A stretch of DNA of 33,712 bases, taken from positions 1 to 33,712 of the forward strand of contig PXCF01000089.1 of NCBI GenBank assembly GCA_003566715.1, given 5' to 3'. Positions 33,118 through 33,712 of the stretch are shown one piece after another. The notes under the pieces are model-generated. The model did no database searches. It saw nothing but the letters and a program-made list of their open reading frames with translations, and was not told the origin of the DNA. The translations under genes were made by a program, and so were the position numbers. How positions within the stretch are numbered: position 1 is the first letter of the stretch; each line of letters opens with the position of its first letter. The DNA is from Cryomorphaceae bacterium. GTDB taxonomy: Bacteria; Bacteroidota; Bacteroidia; Flavobacteriales; Schleiferiaceae.

Positions 33118-33203
33118 ACAAACATATTGACCGTTCAATCAACGTGGAGTGCCTCTAAATCATTTGGAGGTAAAACGGTCGTTTGTATGTGGTAACTTTA
33201 CCA
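33118..33203 (+). other. Multi-stem intergenic element between the dehydrogenase and DUF4382 genes
   Basis: ACAAAC (33118-33123) pairs with GTTTGT (33181-33186), GACCGTT (33129-33135) with AACGGTC (33174-33180), and within them CCTCTAAA (33152-33159) pairs with TTTGGAGG (33163-33170) with one G-T pair. A separate palindrome TGGTAA-CT-TTACCA occupies 33190-33203. There is no T run, so a simple terminator is unlikely. It could be a structured 3' end of the dehydrogenase mRNA or a 5' regulatory RNA of the next gene. Confidence 0.45.
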
Positions 33204-33238
33204 TATTCACGTACAATTAATCTTAAAACCTAAACAAC

Positions 33239-33712
33239 ATGAAAAGGTCATTTAAAATTTTATCGACCGCCTTAGCCCTTTCGACCGGCTTCTTTTTCAC
33301 CGCATGTAATGATGATGAAAACGGAAATGGCGACGGGAGTGGCAACGCCGAATTAAACATTAGATTAACCGACAATCCTGGCGATTTTGACGAAGTCAAT
33401 GTGCACATTATCGGCGTTGAAGTGATTAGACCAGGCGGACAGGTTCAACTCACCACCCAAACAGGCATTTACAATCTATTGGATTTTGCCAATGATGTAG
33501 ATACCCTTATTGCCGGAGACGTCATTGATGCCGGTAGAATTAACCAAATTCGTTTGATTCTTGGTGACAGCAATTCGGTCGTTATTGACGGTATTGAGCA
33601 CCCACTCACCACCCCAAGTGCACAACAAAGCGGATTGAAGTTAAACGTTCAAGAAGACTTGGTAGCCGGCGTGGCTTACGAATGGATTCTTTATTTCGAT
33701 GCCGCACGTTCA
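33239..33712 (+). CDS. DUF4382 lipoprotein, 3' end outside the window
   Basis: The visible 158 residues begin with a lipoprotein signal (MKRSFKILSTALALSTGFFFTAC, Cys23), then an acidic Gly/Asn-rich linker (DDENGNGDGSGN). The DUF4382 fold follows: AELNIRLTDNPGDFDEVNVHIIGVEV, TGIYNLLDFANDVDTLIAGDVIDAGRINQIRLILG and further strands. The open frame runs without a stop to the last base, so the gene is cut by the window edge. DUF4382 lipoproteins are common in Bacteroidota and of unknown function, probably surface or periplasmic. Confidence 0.88.
   Translation, partial: MKRSFKILSTALALSTGFFFTACNDDENGNGDGSGNAELNIRLTDNPGDFDEVNVHIIGVEVIRPGGQVQLTTQTGIYNLLDFANDVDTLIAGDVIDAGRINQIRLILGDSNSVVIDGIEHPLTTPSAQQSGLKLNVQEDLVAGVAYEWILYFDAARS

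Overview
The window is a stretch of chromosome from a member of the Bacteroidota, most likely order Flavobacteriales. Support for this comes from gldF and gldG (gliding ABC transporter parts), a type IX secretion C-terminal domain on a CotH-like protein, a DAHP synthase fused to chorismate mutase, a DUF5916 outer-membrane protein, and repeated use of the Bacteroidota -7 promoter element TAnnTTTG a short distance before start codons. Shine-Dalgarno sequences are mostly absent, also as expected for the phylum. I see 36 protein genes, the last one cut by the window end. I see no tRNA, rRNA, CRISPR array, insertion sequence or prophage gene, and no gene-free stretch longer than 300 bases.

Layout: 1-646 holds an XRE-type regulator behind an array of TTTACA-NN-TGTAAA palindromes that overlap its own promoter and a probable leftward promoter at the window edge. 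714-2376 holds a DUF6580 membrane protein and a FAD oxidase. 2402-5431 (minus) reads phoH, purC, an outer-membrane barrel and a thioredoxin-like lipoprotein. 5621-12082 (plus) reads a SAM hydrolase-family gene, a small monooxygenase-fold gene, gldF, gldG, a DUF4340 gene, dnaN and a calcineurin-like phosphatase. 12104-16419 (minus) holds a small coiled-coil membrane protein and the fatty-acid/ribosome cluster DUF177-rpmF and fabH-accB-accC, each unit closed by a strong terminator.

16580-19946 holds an unknown membrane-anchored protein, exonuclease III, a DUF389 membrane protein and a small lipoprotein. 20134-24701 (minus) holds the DAHP synthase/chorismate mutase, a bacilliredoxin, a DUF5916 protein and an FKBP isomerase. 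24789-26794 (plus) pairs a secreted BNR-repeat (sialidase-fold) protein with cytosolic peptidase E. 26826-32187 (minus) holds an O-antigen ligase-like protein with a Wzz-like chain-length protein, then a CotH kinase-like T9SS cargo protein with an outer-membrane barrel. 32348-33712 (plus) holds a short-chain dehydrogenase and the start of a DUF4382 lipoprotein.

Most genes are ordinary core genes. The more interesting signals are in the non-coding DNA: the operator array at the left edge, a strong terminator lying inside the apparent 5' end of the DAHP synthase gene, a perfect 28-bp palindrome with a decayed neighbour copy, a 28-nt tandem repeat, and a multi-stem element between the dehydrogenase and the DUF4382 gene. 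I did not find convincing evidence for a wholly new multi-gene system. Gene starts were chosen by family N-termini, signal peptides and promoter positions, and several differ from the longest possible reading frame.
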